Part shown: one piece after another, positions 41,585 to 49,366 of the stretch
Numbering within the stretch: position 1 is the first letter of the stretch
How the letters are laid out: each line of letters opens with the position of its first letter
Assembly: GCA_963828415.1 (NCBI GenBank)
Contig: CAWHEI010000003.1
Span: 310,001 to 374,000, forward strand
DNA: 64,000 nucleotides
Reading direction: 5' to 3'
Source: Sva-07 sp963828415
GTDB lineage: Bacteria; Actinomycetota; Acidimicrobiia; Acidimicrobiales; Ilumatobacteraceae
Notes under the pieces: model-generated
Databases searched by the model: none
What the model saw: only the letters and a program-made list of their open reading frames with translations
Told to the model about the DNA's origin: nothing
Position numbers and translations under genes: made by a program

Positions 41585-42637
41585 ATGACGGTTCGGGTCG
41601 GGTTCATCGGGACGGGCTTCATCGCTCGGACCCACAACTGGTTCCTCAAGCACTCGTCGGCCGATCATCGGATCGTCGCGGTGCACGACGTCGACGTCGA
41701 ACGGGCGCAGGCGTTCGCCGATCGGGTCGGCGCGCAGGTGGTCGGCGAGGACGAACTGCTCGAGCGGGTCGACGCCGTGTTCGTCACGACGTGGACGTCC
41801 GAGCACGAGCGGCTCGTCGCCGCCGCGGCCGATCGTGGCATCGCCGTGTTCTGTGAGAAGCCGCTGGCGTTCGACGGGGCCGCTGCGCAACGCATGGTCG
41901 ACTCCGTCGAGGCCGCAGGCGTCGTCAACCAGGTCGGCCTGATTCTTCGGTTCATGCCGCAGTTCCTGCACGCGAAGGCGCTGCTCACCGACGAACGGGC
42001 CGGGCAGCTCCTGGCGGTGTCGTTCCGCGACGACCAGTTCATCCCGATCCAGAGCCATTACGGCTCGACGTGGCGCATCGACCCGACAAGGTGCGGACGC
42101 GGGACGCTGCTCGAACACTCGATCCACGACATCGACATCATGCAGTGGATGTGCGGGCTGGTCGACTCGGTGAGCGGCACAGTTCGAGAGGTGCACGGCT
42201 ATCCCCGTATCGACGACGTCGCCGTCGCCCGGCTCGAATTCGCCGGCGGCGGGATCGCATCACTCACGTCGATCTGGCACGACATCATCGACCGGCCGAG
42301 CCTGCGCTCCATCGAGATCTTCTGCGAGAACCTGTATGTCCATCTCGACGGCGAGGCGACGAGTCCCCTCACCTGGCAGTTCACCGGCGAACCGGTCCAG
42401 ACACTCGAGGGCGACGCGTTGGCGCGAGCGTGCATCGACGCCGGCACGGCCCGACAGCGCGACCTCGCCCCCGTCGCCGGCGGCGCGATGTTCAACCCGC
42501 TCACAGCGTTCCTCGATGCGATCGCCAACGGCGTCGACTCGCCGCTCCCATTGCGCGAGGCGTTGTCGGCGCACCGCATCGTCGATGCGATCTACACGTC
42601 CGCGGACGCCGGCCGCGCGGTCGTCTCGATGTCGTGA
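41585..42637 (+). CDS. Gfo/Idh/MocA-family oxidoreductase
   Basis: 350 aa. N-terminal NAD(P) loop VGFIGTGFIARTH, FCEKPLAFD (the Lys-Pro catalytic EKP motif), then GGGTLLEHSIHDIDIMQW-like GRGTLLEHSIHDIDI with the catalytic HxxD. C-terminal alpha/beta substrate domain complete. Members oxidise sugars, inositols or related polyols; no neighbouring sugar genes hint at the substrate. Starts 10 nt after the paired repeat and is convergent with the zinc-finger gene (4 nt between stops). Confidence 0.9.
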   Translation: MTVRVGFIGTGFIARTHNWFLKHSSADHRIVAVHDVDVERAQAFADRVGAQVVGEDELLERVDAVFVTTWTSEHERLVAAAADRGIAVFCEKPLAFDGAAAQRMVDSVEAAGVVNQVGLILRFMPQFLHAKALLTDERAGQLLAVSFRDDQFIPIQSHYGSTWRIDPTRCGRGTLLEHSIHDIDIMQWMCGLVDSVSGTVREVHGYPRIDDVAVARLEFAGGGIASLTSIWHDIIDRPSLRSIEIFCENLYVHLDGEATSPLTWQFTGEPVQTLEGDALARACIDAGTARQRDLAPVAGGAMFNPLTAFLDAIANGVDSPLPLREALSAHRIVDAIYTSADAGRAVVSMS

Positions 42638-42641
42638 ACGC

Positions 42642-42932
42642 TCAGGGGTGGGAACGATCGAGGGCAACGCCGACGTCCGGGACGGCCTGTTCGTCGACGT
42701 AGCACCAGGCCCAGTGCTCACCGGGCTCGAACGACTGGATCACAGGATGTCCGGAACTCTCGAAATGTTCGGCGGCATGCCGATTCGGCGAGTCGTTGCA
42801 GCACCCGACGTGGCCGCACGTCATGCACATACGCAGATGTACCCAGCGACCGCCGATGGGGATGCAATCCTCGCATCCCGCGGTCGTCGTCGGCTCGGCG
42901 ACGGTGAGGGAAGTCAGATGCTCACAGGCCAT
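42642..42932 (-). CDS. UBP-type zinc-finger protein
   Basis: 96 aa from the ATG at 42932 (MACEHLTSLT). CEDCIPIGGRWVHLRMCMTC then GHVGCCNDSPNRHAAEHFESSGHPVIQSFEPGEHWAWCYVDE gives the C2H2/C3H zinc pattern of the UBP (ZnF-UBP, PF02148) finger. Bacterial homologues are stand-alone single domains of unknown role. Lies 46 nt downstream of the FAD oxidoreductase gene on the same strand and is likely co-transcribed; the same pair is common in actinobacteria as far as I recall. Confidence 0.86.
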   Translation of the reverse strand: MACEHLTSLTVAEPTTTAGCEDCIPIGGRWVHLRMCMTCGHVGCCNDSPNRHAAEHFESSGHPVIQSFEPGEHWAWCYVDEQAVPDVGVALDRSHP

Positions 42933-42978
42933 CGACACATCGTTGCACGAATCGTCGGGGCCCGCATCCGGCGCGGCG

Positions 42979-44043
42979 TCAGGGTGAGGCGAGGCGCTGA
43001 TGCACGGACCTGATCGCACTCGATCCGTCTCCGACGGCCGCAGCGACCCGCTTCATCGACGACGCACGCACGTCGCCGGCAGCGAATATGCCGGGGCGGG
43101 ACGTCTCGAACGGCAGCGGATCGAAGCCCTCGGGCAGCCGCCCGACGAGGTCGGTGTCCGTGAGGACGAATCCCTTGTCGTCGAGTTCGACGAAGCCGTC
43201 GAGCCAGTCGGTGAACGGCACAGCACCGATGAACGAGAACAGTCCGGAGCACGGTTGGCGGGTCTCGTCGCCGCTGCGGTTGTCGCGCAGGGTGATCTCG
43301 GTGAGTCGGGTGTCGCCATGGAGGGCGACCACTTCGGTGAACGGTGACAGCGTGATGTTCGCCGCGGCGTCGATCCGGTCGATCAGGTAGGTCGACATCG
43401 ACGACACGAGATCCGCACCGCGGATCGCAATCGTGACGGGCGCGCCTTGCTGGGCCAGGTAGATGGCGGCCTGCCCGGCGGAGTTCCCGCCGCCGATGAC
43501 CGTCACCGGATTCGGCCCGCACACTCGGGCCTCGAGATCGGTGGCTGCGTAGTACACACCGGCGCCCTCGAACTCGTCGAGTCGATCGAGCGGCAACTTG
43601 CGGTACTGGACGCCAAGTGCGATCACGACCGCTCGCGCCATCAGCACGGCATCGTCGCCGAGCGTGAGCCGGTAGCCGTCGCAGACTGCTTCGATTCGCT
43701 CCACCGAGCACGGACTGGTGATCTGCGCACCGAGTCGCTGGGCCTGCAGCGCCGCCCGTTCGACCAGCTCACCGCCGGAAATTCCCGACGGGAACCCGAC
43801 GTAGTTCTCGATCCGACTGCTGGTCCCGGCTTGACCACCAACTCCGACGCGGTCGACGAGGAGCGTGTTGAGTCCCTCGGATGCCCCGTAGACCGCTGCG
43901 GCAAGCCCCGCAGGGCCGGCGCCGATGATCACGACGTCGAGGACCTCGAGACTGGTCGGCTGGTAGACGAGTCCGAGGTGCGTTGCGAGTTCGCCGACGG
44001 TCGGGTTGCGCAACTTCGCCGTGGAGGTGACGACGACCGGCAT
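42979..44043 (-). CDS. Thioredoxin-reductase-like FAD oxidoreductase lacking the CxxC (C-terminal part of a split fusion)
   Basis: 354 aa if started at the ATG at 44043. FAD loop VVIIGAGPAGLAAAVYG, GGQAGTSSRIENYVGFPSGISGGEL, NADPH loop VTVIGGGNSAGQAAIYLA and GIFAAGDVRASSMKRVA are typical. The redox CxxC is missing: the segment reads GAGVYYAATDLEARVCG. The first residues (MPVVVTSTAKLRNPTVGEL) align with the middle of a known fusion, cNMP-binding domain plus this reductase. The upstream frame stops at 44045, one base before this ATG, so this is either a coupled pair of genes or one fusion gene broken by a single base. Confidence 0.82.
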   Translation of the reverse strand: MPVVVTSTAKLRNPTVGELATHLGLVYQPTSLEVLDVVIIGAGPAGLAAAVYGASEGLNTLLVDRVGVGGQAGTSSRIENYVGFPSGISGGELVERAALQAQRLGAQITSPCSVERIEAVCDGYRLTLGDDAVLMARAVVIALGVQYRKLPLDRLDEFEGAGVYYAATDLEARVCGPNPVTVIGGGNSAGQAAIYLAQQGAPVTIAIRGADLVSSMSTYLIDRIDAAANITLSPFTEVVALHGDTRLTEITLRDNRSGDETRQPCSGLFSFIGAVPFTDWLDGFVELDDKGFVLTDTDLVGRLPEGFDPLPFETSRPGIFAAGDVRASSMKRVAAAVGDGSSAIRSVHQRLASP

Positions 44044-44044
44044 G

Positions 44045-44620
44045 TCAGACGCGACGCGCACCGACCGATGCGAGCAACACATCGGCATCCTCGTCGTCCT
44101 CGACATCGATCCATTGGAACGCGAGTCGCTGGCGCAACACGTAGGAGCCCAGCTCCAGCGCCCGCTTGGAGTAGCGGGAGCCGATGATCCGCAACGACCC
44201 GGCCCCGACGCCGCGCAGGATGATCTCCCGACGCTCGACGAACGCCTCGAAAATGATGTCGCCGATCTCGGGATCGCTGGCGAGCAGCCGTCGGAACTCG
44301 TCGGGGCTGATGCGCCGAATCCGACCAGCGGTGCGCATCCGTCCACGCAGAAAGGTGCGTTGCCCGGTGAGCAGGCTCAGTTCGCCGAGGAAGTGGCCGG
44401 CGCCGTGGGTGGCGAGCACGGTCTCGGTCTCTTTGCCCGCATCGGCGTAGAGGACGTCGGCTTCGCCGTCGAGGATCACGATCAGGTCGTACGACGACTG
44501 ACCTTCGAGGAACAGCGATGTACCTGCGGGGACAGCGGTCTCGTCTCCGAAGTCCACCAACCGCGCGAGTTGAGCGTCGGTCAGGGTTGGGAACGCCGTG
44601 GAATCGCCGGGCACAGCCAT
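44045..44620 (-). CDS. Cyclic-nucleotide-binding domain plus Grx-like segment (N-terminal part of a split fusion)
   Basis: 191 aa from the ATG at 44620. Residues about 15-125 are a CAP-type cNMP-binding beta-roll (TSLFLEGQSSYDLIVILDGE, then GHFLGELSLLTGQRTFLRGR, the phosphate-binding cassette). From about 140, SLRIIGSRYSKRALELGSYV resembles a glutaredoxin-like fold without CxxC. The frame ends in LLASVGARRV; the continuation VRVASDMPVVV lies one frame over. A TAGGCT box is 8 nt before the ATG. The protein would sense cAMP or a similar ligand and control the attached reductase. Confidence 0.8.
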   Translation of the reverse strand: MAVPGDSTAFPTLTDAQLARLVDFGDETAVPAGTSLFLEGQSSYDLIVILDGEADVLYADAGKETETVLATHGAGHFLGELSLLTGQRTFLRGRMRTAGRIRRISPDEFRRLLASDPEIGDIIFEAFVERREIILRGVGAGSLRIIGSRYSKRALELGSYVLRQRLAFQWIDVEDDEDADVLLASVGARRV

Positions 44621-44792
44621 GCGTTCGGAGCCTACGAGCGACGCCACCGTGGTCGCCCTCGTGTCGTCGGCCTCGTGTAACGGTTCTGCGCGATCGGGTG
44701 GTCGTGTCATCCGAGGTGCGAACGGTGCCGTAGATGGTGATCCCGGCAGTGGTCCGGGCTCACCCCTCATCTCACGAACCCGGAGGAACACC

Positions 44793-45428
44793 ATGAACAA
44801 GATCCGCTCCCTCGTCGCCGGCGCCATCGGTGCCGCCGTGATCGTCGGCGGCAGCCTCACGGCGTCGTCGGCACAAGCACAGGCCCCCTCGATCCTCGAC
44901 ATCGTCGCCGGCAGCCTCAACGACAATGGCGGCCAGGCCACCGATCGCCGCTGGAACGACTTCGACATCCTGGCGAACGTGGTCATCGCGCTCGAACTCG
45001 CTGACGACGTCGGCGGGCTGAACGGCGCAACGGCGTTCGCTCCCACCGATGCCAGCTTCCGTGGCTTGGTCGCCGACCTGACCAACACCCCGGTCTGGAA
45101 GCTGAAAGAAGCCGACGTCCTGAACACGCTGGTGTCTCTCACCGCGGACGAAACCATCAAGGGTGCCCTCACGACGACCGTGCTCTACCACGTCAGCCCG
45201 ATCGACGTGACCGACCTGTTCACCAACCGGTCGAGCATCCCGACCGTCGGCGGACCCGAGATTCGTCCGATCCCGTTGCGCTTCAGCGCCATCCTGCGTG
45301 ACGGCGACCCGACCGACTTCGATCCCTTCGTGGTCGGCAAGCCGATCACGGCGTCGAACGGCACCGTCTACGTGATCGCCGGCGTTCTGCGCCCGATCGA
45401 GCTGTCCGGCCTCTTCCCTCTGGACTGA
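44793..45428 (+). CDS. Secreted fasciclin (FAS1)-domain protein
   Basis: 211 aa. A Sec signal peptide (MNKIRSLVAGAIGAAVIVGG ... SSAQA) ends near residue 35. One FAS1 domain follows: FDILANVVIALELADDVGGLNG, TAFAPTDASFRGLV (FAS1 H1), and the late TVYVIAGVLRP (H2-like). FAS1 proteins mediate adhesion. A GGAGG is 6-7 nt before the ATG. Divergent from the cNMP-binding gene across 172 nt, in which I see no further element. Confidence 0.9.
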   Translation: MNKIRSLVAGAIGAAVIVGGSLTASSAQAQAPSILDIVAGSLNDNGGQATDRRWNDFDILANVVIALELADDVGGLNGATAFAPTDASFRGLVADLTNTPVWKLKEADVLNTLVSLTADETIKGALTTTVLYHVSPIDVTDLFTNRSSIPTVGGPEIRPIPLRFSAILRDGDPTDFDPFVVGKPITASNGTVYVIAGVLRPIELSGLFPLD

Positions 45429-45440
45429 CCCCGACGGCAG

Positions 45441-45477
45441 TGACGTGTACCCGGTGCCTTGCACCGGGTACACGTCA
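45441..45477. repeat. GGTG-CCTTG-CACC perfect palindrome containing a stop codon
   Basis: Perfect 16-bp arms (TGACGTGTACCCGGTG and its complement) around CCTTG. The stop of mtnN (45475-45477, minus strand) is the outer end of the right arm; the fasciclin stop lies 12 nt before the left arm. Same design as 24097-24139 and 38445-38481. Confidence 0.85.
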
Positions 45478-46239
45478 CGCGAACATGCGGCGCAGGATCT
45501 CGTAGGAGTAGTGCGAGGCGAGCTGGTCGAGGAACTTCGGGAAGTCGATCGATGCGGTTCCGCCGGCCAGGTCGGAGATCGCTCGGACCACGCAGAGCGG
45601 GACACCACCCAGTTCATGACACACCTGGGCGACAGCGGCGCCTTCCATGTCGACGCAGACGGCGAGCGGCGTGCGGCGTCGCACGAGGTCTTTGAGGTCG
45701 CCTTCGATGAACTCGTCACCCGTCGCCATCTGGCCGGTGTGCACCGATGGTCGACCGATGCCGAGCGCCGCGAGCTGCGCCGTGGTCACCACGTCCCCGA
45801 GACCGTCGTCGAGGAATGCCCGGGCGGCAGCCACTGCTGCGGCAGTCAGCGCCACGTCGGTGGGGAGTTCCACGACACCGAGCAGCGGGATCTCGCCCCG
45901 GGCGAACATGTCCGGCGGGCCCGCGAGGTCGTGTTGGATCAGCTCGCTCGCCACGACCACGTCGCCGATCGCCAGGTCGTCGTGGAGCGCTCCGGCGATT
46001 CCTGTGAAGACGATCGCATCAACGTCGTGATCACGGATGAGCGACGCAGCCGTCAGCGCTGCGGCAACCTTGCCGATGCGTGATTGGACGACGGTGACGC
46101 GCTGACCGACAAGCGTTCCGTGGCGGTAGGTGCGACCGGCATCTTCGGTGACGATCTCGGCATCGAGGTGACGATGCAGCCGTTCGACTTCTTCAGCCAT
46201 TGCTCCGATCACGCCGACGTGTCGGTATCCGATGGCCAT
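45475..46239 (-). CDS. mtnN: 5'-Methylthioadenosine/S-adenosylhomocysteine nucleosidase
   Basis: 254 aa. IGAMAEEVERL opens as in Pfs/MtnN, FTGIAGALHDDLAIGDVVVAS is the base-binding region, and AVCVDMEGAAVAQVCHELGVPL-type sequence (VDMEGAAVAQVC) carries the ribose-binding Met-Glu; AISDLAG supplies the catalytic Asp. It recycles MTA and SAH produced by SAM-dependent reactions. A TACGAT box (46246-46251) is 6 nt before the ATG. Confidence 0.92.
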   Translation of the reverse strand: MAIGYRHVGVIGAMAEEVERLHRHLDAEIVTEDAGRTYRHGTLVGQRVTVVQSRIGKVAAALTAASLIRDHDVDAIVFTGIAGALHDDLAIGDVVVASELIQHDLAGPPDMFARGEIPLLGVVELPTDVALTAAAVAAARAFLDDGLGDVVTTAQLAALGIGRPSVHTGQMATGDEFIEGDLKDLVRRRTPLAVCVDMEGAAVAQVCHELGGVPLCVVRAISDLAGGTASIDFPKFLDQLASHYSYEILRRMFA

Positions 46240-46266
46240 CGCCCCATCGTAGGAGCGGTTGCCGGG

Positions 46267-46503
46267 TCAGGCCTGATGTGCCCGGCGCTTCGCGGGGACG
46301 GCACACGCCCGCATCGGCTGACCGACCAGCGGATTGATCGGACACACGCCGAACACGCCAGTAGCGATCGGGAGCAGGGCGAACACGGCGAGCGCCGTGC
46401 CGAACCAGCCGCCGACGACCAGGCCGACCGCGATCAGCACCAGACCGCCGCCAACGCGGATCGCACGGCCCGTGGATGTGTTCATGAACGAGAGAAATCG
46501 CAT
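46267..46503 (-). CDS. YgaP-like transmembrane (DUF2892) protein
   Basis: 78 aa from the ATG at 46503. Two membrane helices (VGGGLVLIAVGLVVGGWFG and LAVFALLPIATGVFGVCPINPLVG) with the CPINPLVG motif characteristic of the DUF2892/YgaP membrane domain, often paired with a rhodanese that handles sulfane sulfur. A consensus TATAAT -10 (46510-46515) lies 6 nt before the ATG, so the transcript is leaderless. A CsoR-type palindrome overlaps the -10, consistent with control by copper or persulfide. Confidence 0.87.
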   Translation of the reverse strand: MRFLSFMNTSTGRAIRVGGGLVLIAVGLVVGGWFGTALAVFALLPIATGVFGVCPINPLVGQPMRACAVPAKRRAHQA

Positions 46504-46511
46504 AGTTGAAT

Positions 46512-46529
46512 TATACCCCCCTAGGTATA
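46512..46529. promoter_or_regulatory. CsoR/CstR-type operator overlapping the YgaP-like promoter
   Basis: TATACC-CCCCTA-GGTATA, an 18-bp palindrome with a C/G-rich centre, matching the TATACCC...GGGTATA style of CsoR/CstR operators. It overlaps the TATAAT -10 box of the YgaP-like gene (minus strand), so binding would block transcription. The cognate repressor is not in the window. Confidence 0.7.
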
Positions 46530-46589
46530 TTTCGCGCAGGGCCGATCCGGCGTGGCCGTGGCTGGGGTTGCGGGCACCTTCGACCAATT

Positions 46590-46605
46590 GTTAGGGTTGC
46601 CTAAC
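46590..46605. promoter_or_regulatory. DtxR/IdeR-type iron box
   Basis: GTTAGG-GTTG-CCTAAC, a perfect palindrome close to the TTAGGTTAGCCTAAC core of DtxR/IdeR operators. It ends one base before the ATG of the Fe3+-binding lipoprotein gene. Metal-loaded repressor would prevent expression in iron-replete cells. Confidence 0.72.
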
Positions 46606-46606
46606 T

Positions 46607-47677
46607 ATGACTAGGAAGCAACCTCGATACCTATTGGGAAGCATGCTCGTCGGGGCGCTCGTCCTCGGCGCGTGCGGCAGCGACGACGACGCCGGCTCGA
46701 ACGCCACGGCGACCACGAACGACACAACGCCAGCAGACTCGACGCCTGCAGACGGTGGGATGATCACCGTGTACACCGGTCGCCATTACGGCATCGAGCC
46801 GGTGTTCGAGCAGTTCACCGCCGACACCGGCATCGAGGTGCGCTTCACGACCGGAAACGACCCCGAACTCCGCGAGCGTCTGATCGCCGAGGGCGCCAAC
46901 ACCCCTGCCGACGTGGTCATGACTGCGGACGCCGCCAACATCGAGCTGTCGGCCGAGGCCGGACTCCTCGCCAGCGTCGACAGTGCCGTACTCACCGACA
47001 CCATCCCCGAGGAGCTCCGCAGCGAGAACAACGACTGGTTCTCGCTCAGCCAGCGAGCCCGTGTGATCGTCGCCAGCACCGAGCGCGTCGAGAACCCGCC
47101 CACGACCTATGCCGGCGTCGGCGACCCCGAGTGGCAGGGCAAGCTGTGCCTGCGCCCGAGCACGCATCCCTACACCCAGTCGCTCGTCGCCTCATTGGTC
47201 ATCGCCGAGGGCGAGGAACGCGCCACCGAGATCGTCCAGTCGTGGGTCGACAACGACCCGCTCTACATCAACAGCGACACCGACATCTACAAGGCGGTCG
47301 CCGACGGCGAGTGCGACATCGCGCTCGCCAACACCTACTACCTCGGCCGTCTCCTCACCGAGGACCCCACGTTCCCGGTCGAGATCGTCTGGCCCGAGCA
47401 GGACAGCCGCGGCGCCCACGTCAACGTCAGCACCGCTGCAGTGACCGCGAACGCCCCGAACCCCGATGGCGCCCTGGCGTTGATCGAGTGGCTCGCCACC
47501 GATGGCCAGCAGCAGTTCGCCGACGCCAACTTCGAATACCCGGTCGACCCCACCGTCGAGCCGAACGAGATCATCGCCGGCTTCGGTGAGTTCACCGCCG
47601 ATCTGCCGGCCGTGCAACTACTCGGCGCGAACCAGCCTGCTGCAGTCGAGATCCTGAGCGCGACCGGCTACGAGTGA
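46607..47677 (+). CDS. fbpA: Fe3+ ABC transporter substrate-binding lipoprotein (FbpA/FutA type)
   Basis: 356 aa. Lipoprotein signal with lipobox LVLGAC (Cys about residue 22), then a Thr/Asp/Ala linker. ITVYTGRHYGIEPVFEQFTADTGIEV, FTTGNDPELRERLIAEG, and ANTYYLGRLL (paired Tyr that bind ferric ion) are typical of FutA/FbpA. It captures Fe3+ outside the membrane. The iron box directly before the ATG supports the iron role. First gene of a three-gene operon. Confidence 0.92.
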   Translation: MTRKQPRYLLGSMLVGALVLGACGSDDDAGSNATATTNDTTPADSTPADGGMITVYTGRHYGIEPVFEQFTADTGIEVRFTTGNDPELRERLIAEGANTPADVVMTADAANIELSAEAGLLASVDSAVLTDTIPEELRSENNDWFSLSQRARVIVASTERVENPPTTYAGVGDPEWQGKLCLRPSTHPYTQSLVASLVIAEGEERATEIVQSWVDNDPLYINSDTDIYKAVADGECDIALANTYYLGRLLTEDPTFPVEIVWPEQDSRGAHVNVSTAAVTANAPNPDGALALIEWLATDGQQQFADANFEYPVDPTVEPNEIIAGFGEFTADLPAVQLLGANQPAAVEILSATGYE

Positions 47678-47692
47678 GCTGACGACGTCCCC

Positions 47693-49366
47693 ATGAGCAA
47701 CACGCTCACCGATGCCATCGACGTCGTCCACGACGATTCGACGTCGACCCCAGAGGTCGGGCGCCCTGGCGCGCCGTCGACGACATCGGCAGCTGCGCAA
47801 CGGGCGCGGTCATGGACGACCACGGCGATGATCTCTGCCGTGGCGATCGCTGTGGCGATCCCGGTGCTGGTCATCGTGTGGTCGATCGTGCAGCCGAGTA
47901 CCGAGGTCTGGGAAGAACTGTGGGCCACCCGCTTGCCAGGCATGATCCGCGACACCGCCACCCTCCTCGTCACGGTGGTACTCGGCACGCTGGTACTCGG
48001 CACCGCCCTCGCCTGGTTGGTGACCGCGTACCAGTTCCCGGGACGACGCCTCCTCGGCTGGCTGTTCGTGACGCCTCTCGCAATCCCCGGCTACGTGCTC
48101 GGCTTCGTCTGGCTCGACACGCTCCAGGAACCGCTCGGCGCCCGCGGCGTGCGGTCGATCTGGCTGTGTGCGCTCGTGCTCACGATCACGTTGTATCCCT
48201 ACGTCTATCTGTTCGCACGAGCCGCGTTCCGCGAACAGTCGCAACGAGCGATCGACGTGGCGCGCAGCCTCGGGTGCAGTCGGTCGCAAGCGTTCTGGCG
48301 CGTCGTGCTCCCGATGGCCCGACCGTCGCTCGCGGGCGGCGCGGCGCTGGTCGGCATGGAGGTGCTCACCGACGTCGGCACCGTGCGACTGTTCAACGTG
48401 TCGACGATCGCCGACGGCGTGCTGCGCGTGTGGTTCGGCACCGGCAACCGCAACGCGGCTGCCGAGCTGGCGGTGCTCCTCATCGGGATTGCGATCGTGT
48501 TGATTGCGATGGAACGCCTGGCAAGGGGCCGGGCCCGATTCACGCAGTCGGGCTCGCGAACCGGACTGCACGTCGAACGCCTCCGCGGGATCCGCGCAGC
48601 GGCAGCCTCCATGATCGGGTGGACGGTGTTCACCTTCGCGGTCGCTCTGCCGGTCTATCGCCTGATCACCTGGGCGCTCGAGGCGCGACGCACCGACCAG
48701 ACCGCCACGGTCGCGGGTGACCTGGGCTTCCACCTGTTGTCGTCCATGCGAGTGGCGGCGGCCGCAACGCTGACGTGTCTCGCGCTCGGCCTGCTGTTGG
48801 TGGCCGGGCTGAACCGACGCCGCACCGGCGGTTCGATCCTCACCCGTTTGGCGACACTCGGGTACACCGTGCCTGGCCCTGTCGTTGCCATCGGTGTCCT
48901 GGTCACGCTCGCCGCAGTCGACCGCACCGGCTGGCTGCCCGACGGCTGGTTGCTGGTGGGGTCGTTCGTCGGGCTGATCTACGCACTCGTCGTACGGTTC
49001 CTCGCCGTGGCCTTCCAGGGCATCGAGTCCAGCGTCGGCAAGGTGTCGCCCTCCGTTGTCGCGAGCGCACGCACGCTCGGCGCCGGCCGCTTCCGGGTCG
49101 CCACCCGCATCGAGTTGCCGCTCGCCGGAGCCGGCATCATCGCCGCGTCGGTGCTGGTGGCGATCGACACGTTGAAAGAGTTGCCGATCACGCTGCTGCT
49201 GCGCCCGTTCGGGACCGAGACGCTGCCGGTCTGGGTGTGGCAAGCGACGTCCGAGAGCCTGTGGGTGCAAGCGGCCGTCCCGTCACTCGCCATCGTGTCG
49301 GTCGGCATGCTGCTCGTGGCGACGCTCTTGTGGACGCTCGAACACGGTGCGGAATCGGTGTCATGA
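47693..49366 (+). CDS. fbpB: Fe3+ ABC transporter permease, fused double-domain (FbpB type)
   Basis: 557 aa with about 12 helices and two permease halves, each with an EAA loop: RAAFREQSQRAIDVARSLGCS..FWRVVLPMARPSL and VSPSVVASARTLGAGRFRVATRIELPLA. Such double permeases form the whole channel in Fe3+ importers (SfuB/FbpB). A hydrophilic N-terminal tail of about 45 residues precedes the first helix. Starts 15 nt after fbpA and overlaps the ATPase gene by ATGA. Confidence 0.93.
   Translation: MSNTLTDAIDVVHDDSTSTPEVGRPGAPSTTSAAAQRARSWTTTAMISAVAIAVAIPVLVIVWSIVQPSTEVWEELWATRLPGMIRDTATLLVTVVLGTLVLGTALAWLVTAYQFPGRRLLGWLFVTPLAIPGYVLGFVWLDTLQEPLGARGVRSIWLCALVLTITLYPYVYLFARAAFREQSQRAIDVARSLGCSRSQAFWRVVLPMARPSLAGGAALVGMEVLTDVGTVRLFNVSTIADGVLRVWFGTGNRNAAAELAVLLIGIAIVLIAMERLARGRARFTQSGSRTGLHVERLRGIRAAAASMIGWTVFTFAVALPVYRLITWALEARRTDQTATVAGDLGFHLLSSMRVAAAATLTCLALGLLLVAGLNRRRTGGSILTRLATLGYTVPGPVVAIGVLVTLAAVDRTGWLPDGWLLVGSFVGLIYALVVRFLAVAFQGIESSVGKVSPSVVASARTLGAGRFRVATRIELPLAGAGIIAASVLVAIDTLKELPITLLLRPFGTETLPVWVWQATSESLWVQAAVPSLAIVSVGMLLVATLLWTLEHGAESVS

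Noticed and set aside
47810..49270. 486-codon minus-strand ORF opposite fbpB
   Set aside because: Antisense of a clear double permease; composition typical of a shadow frame.
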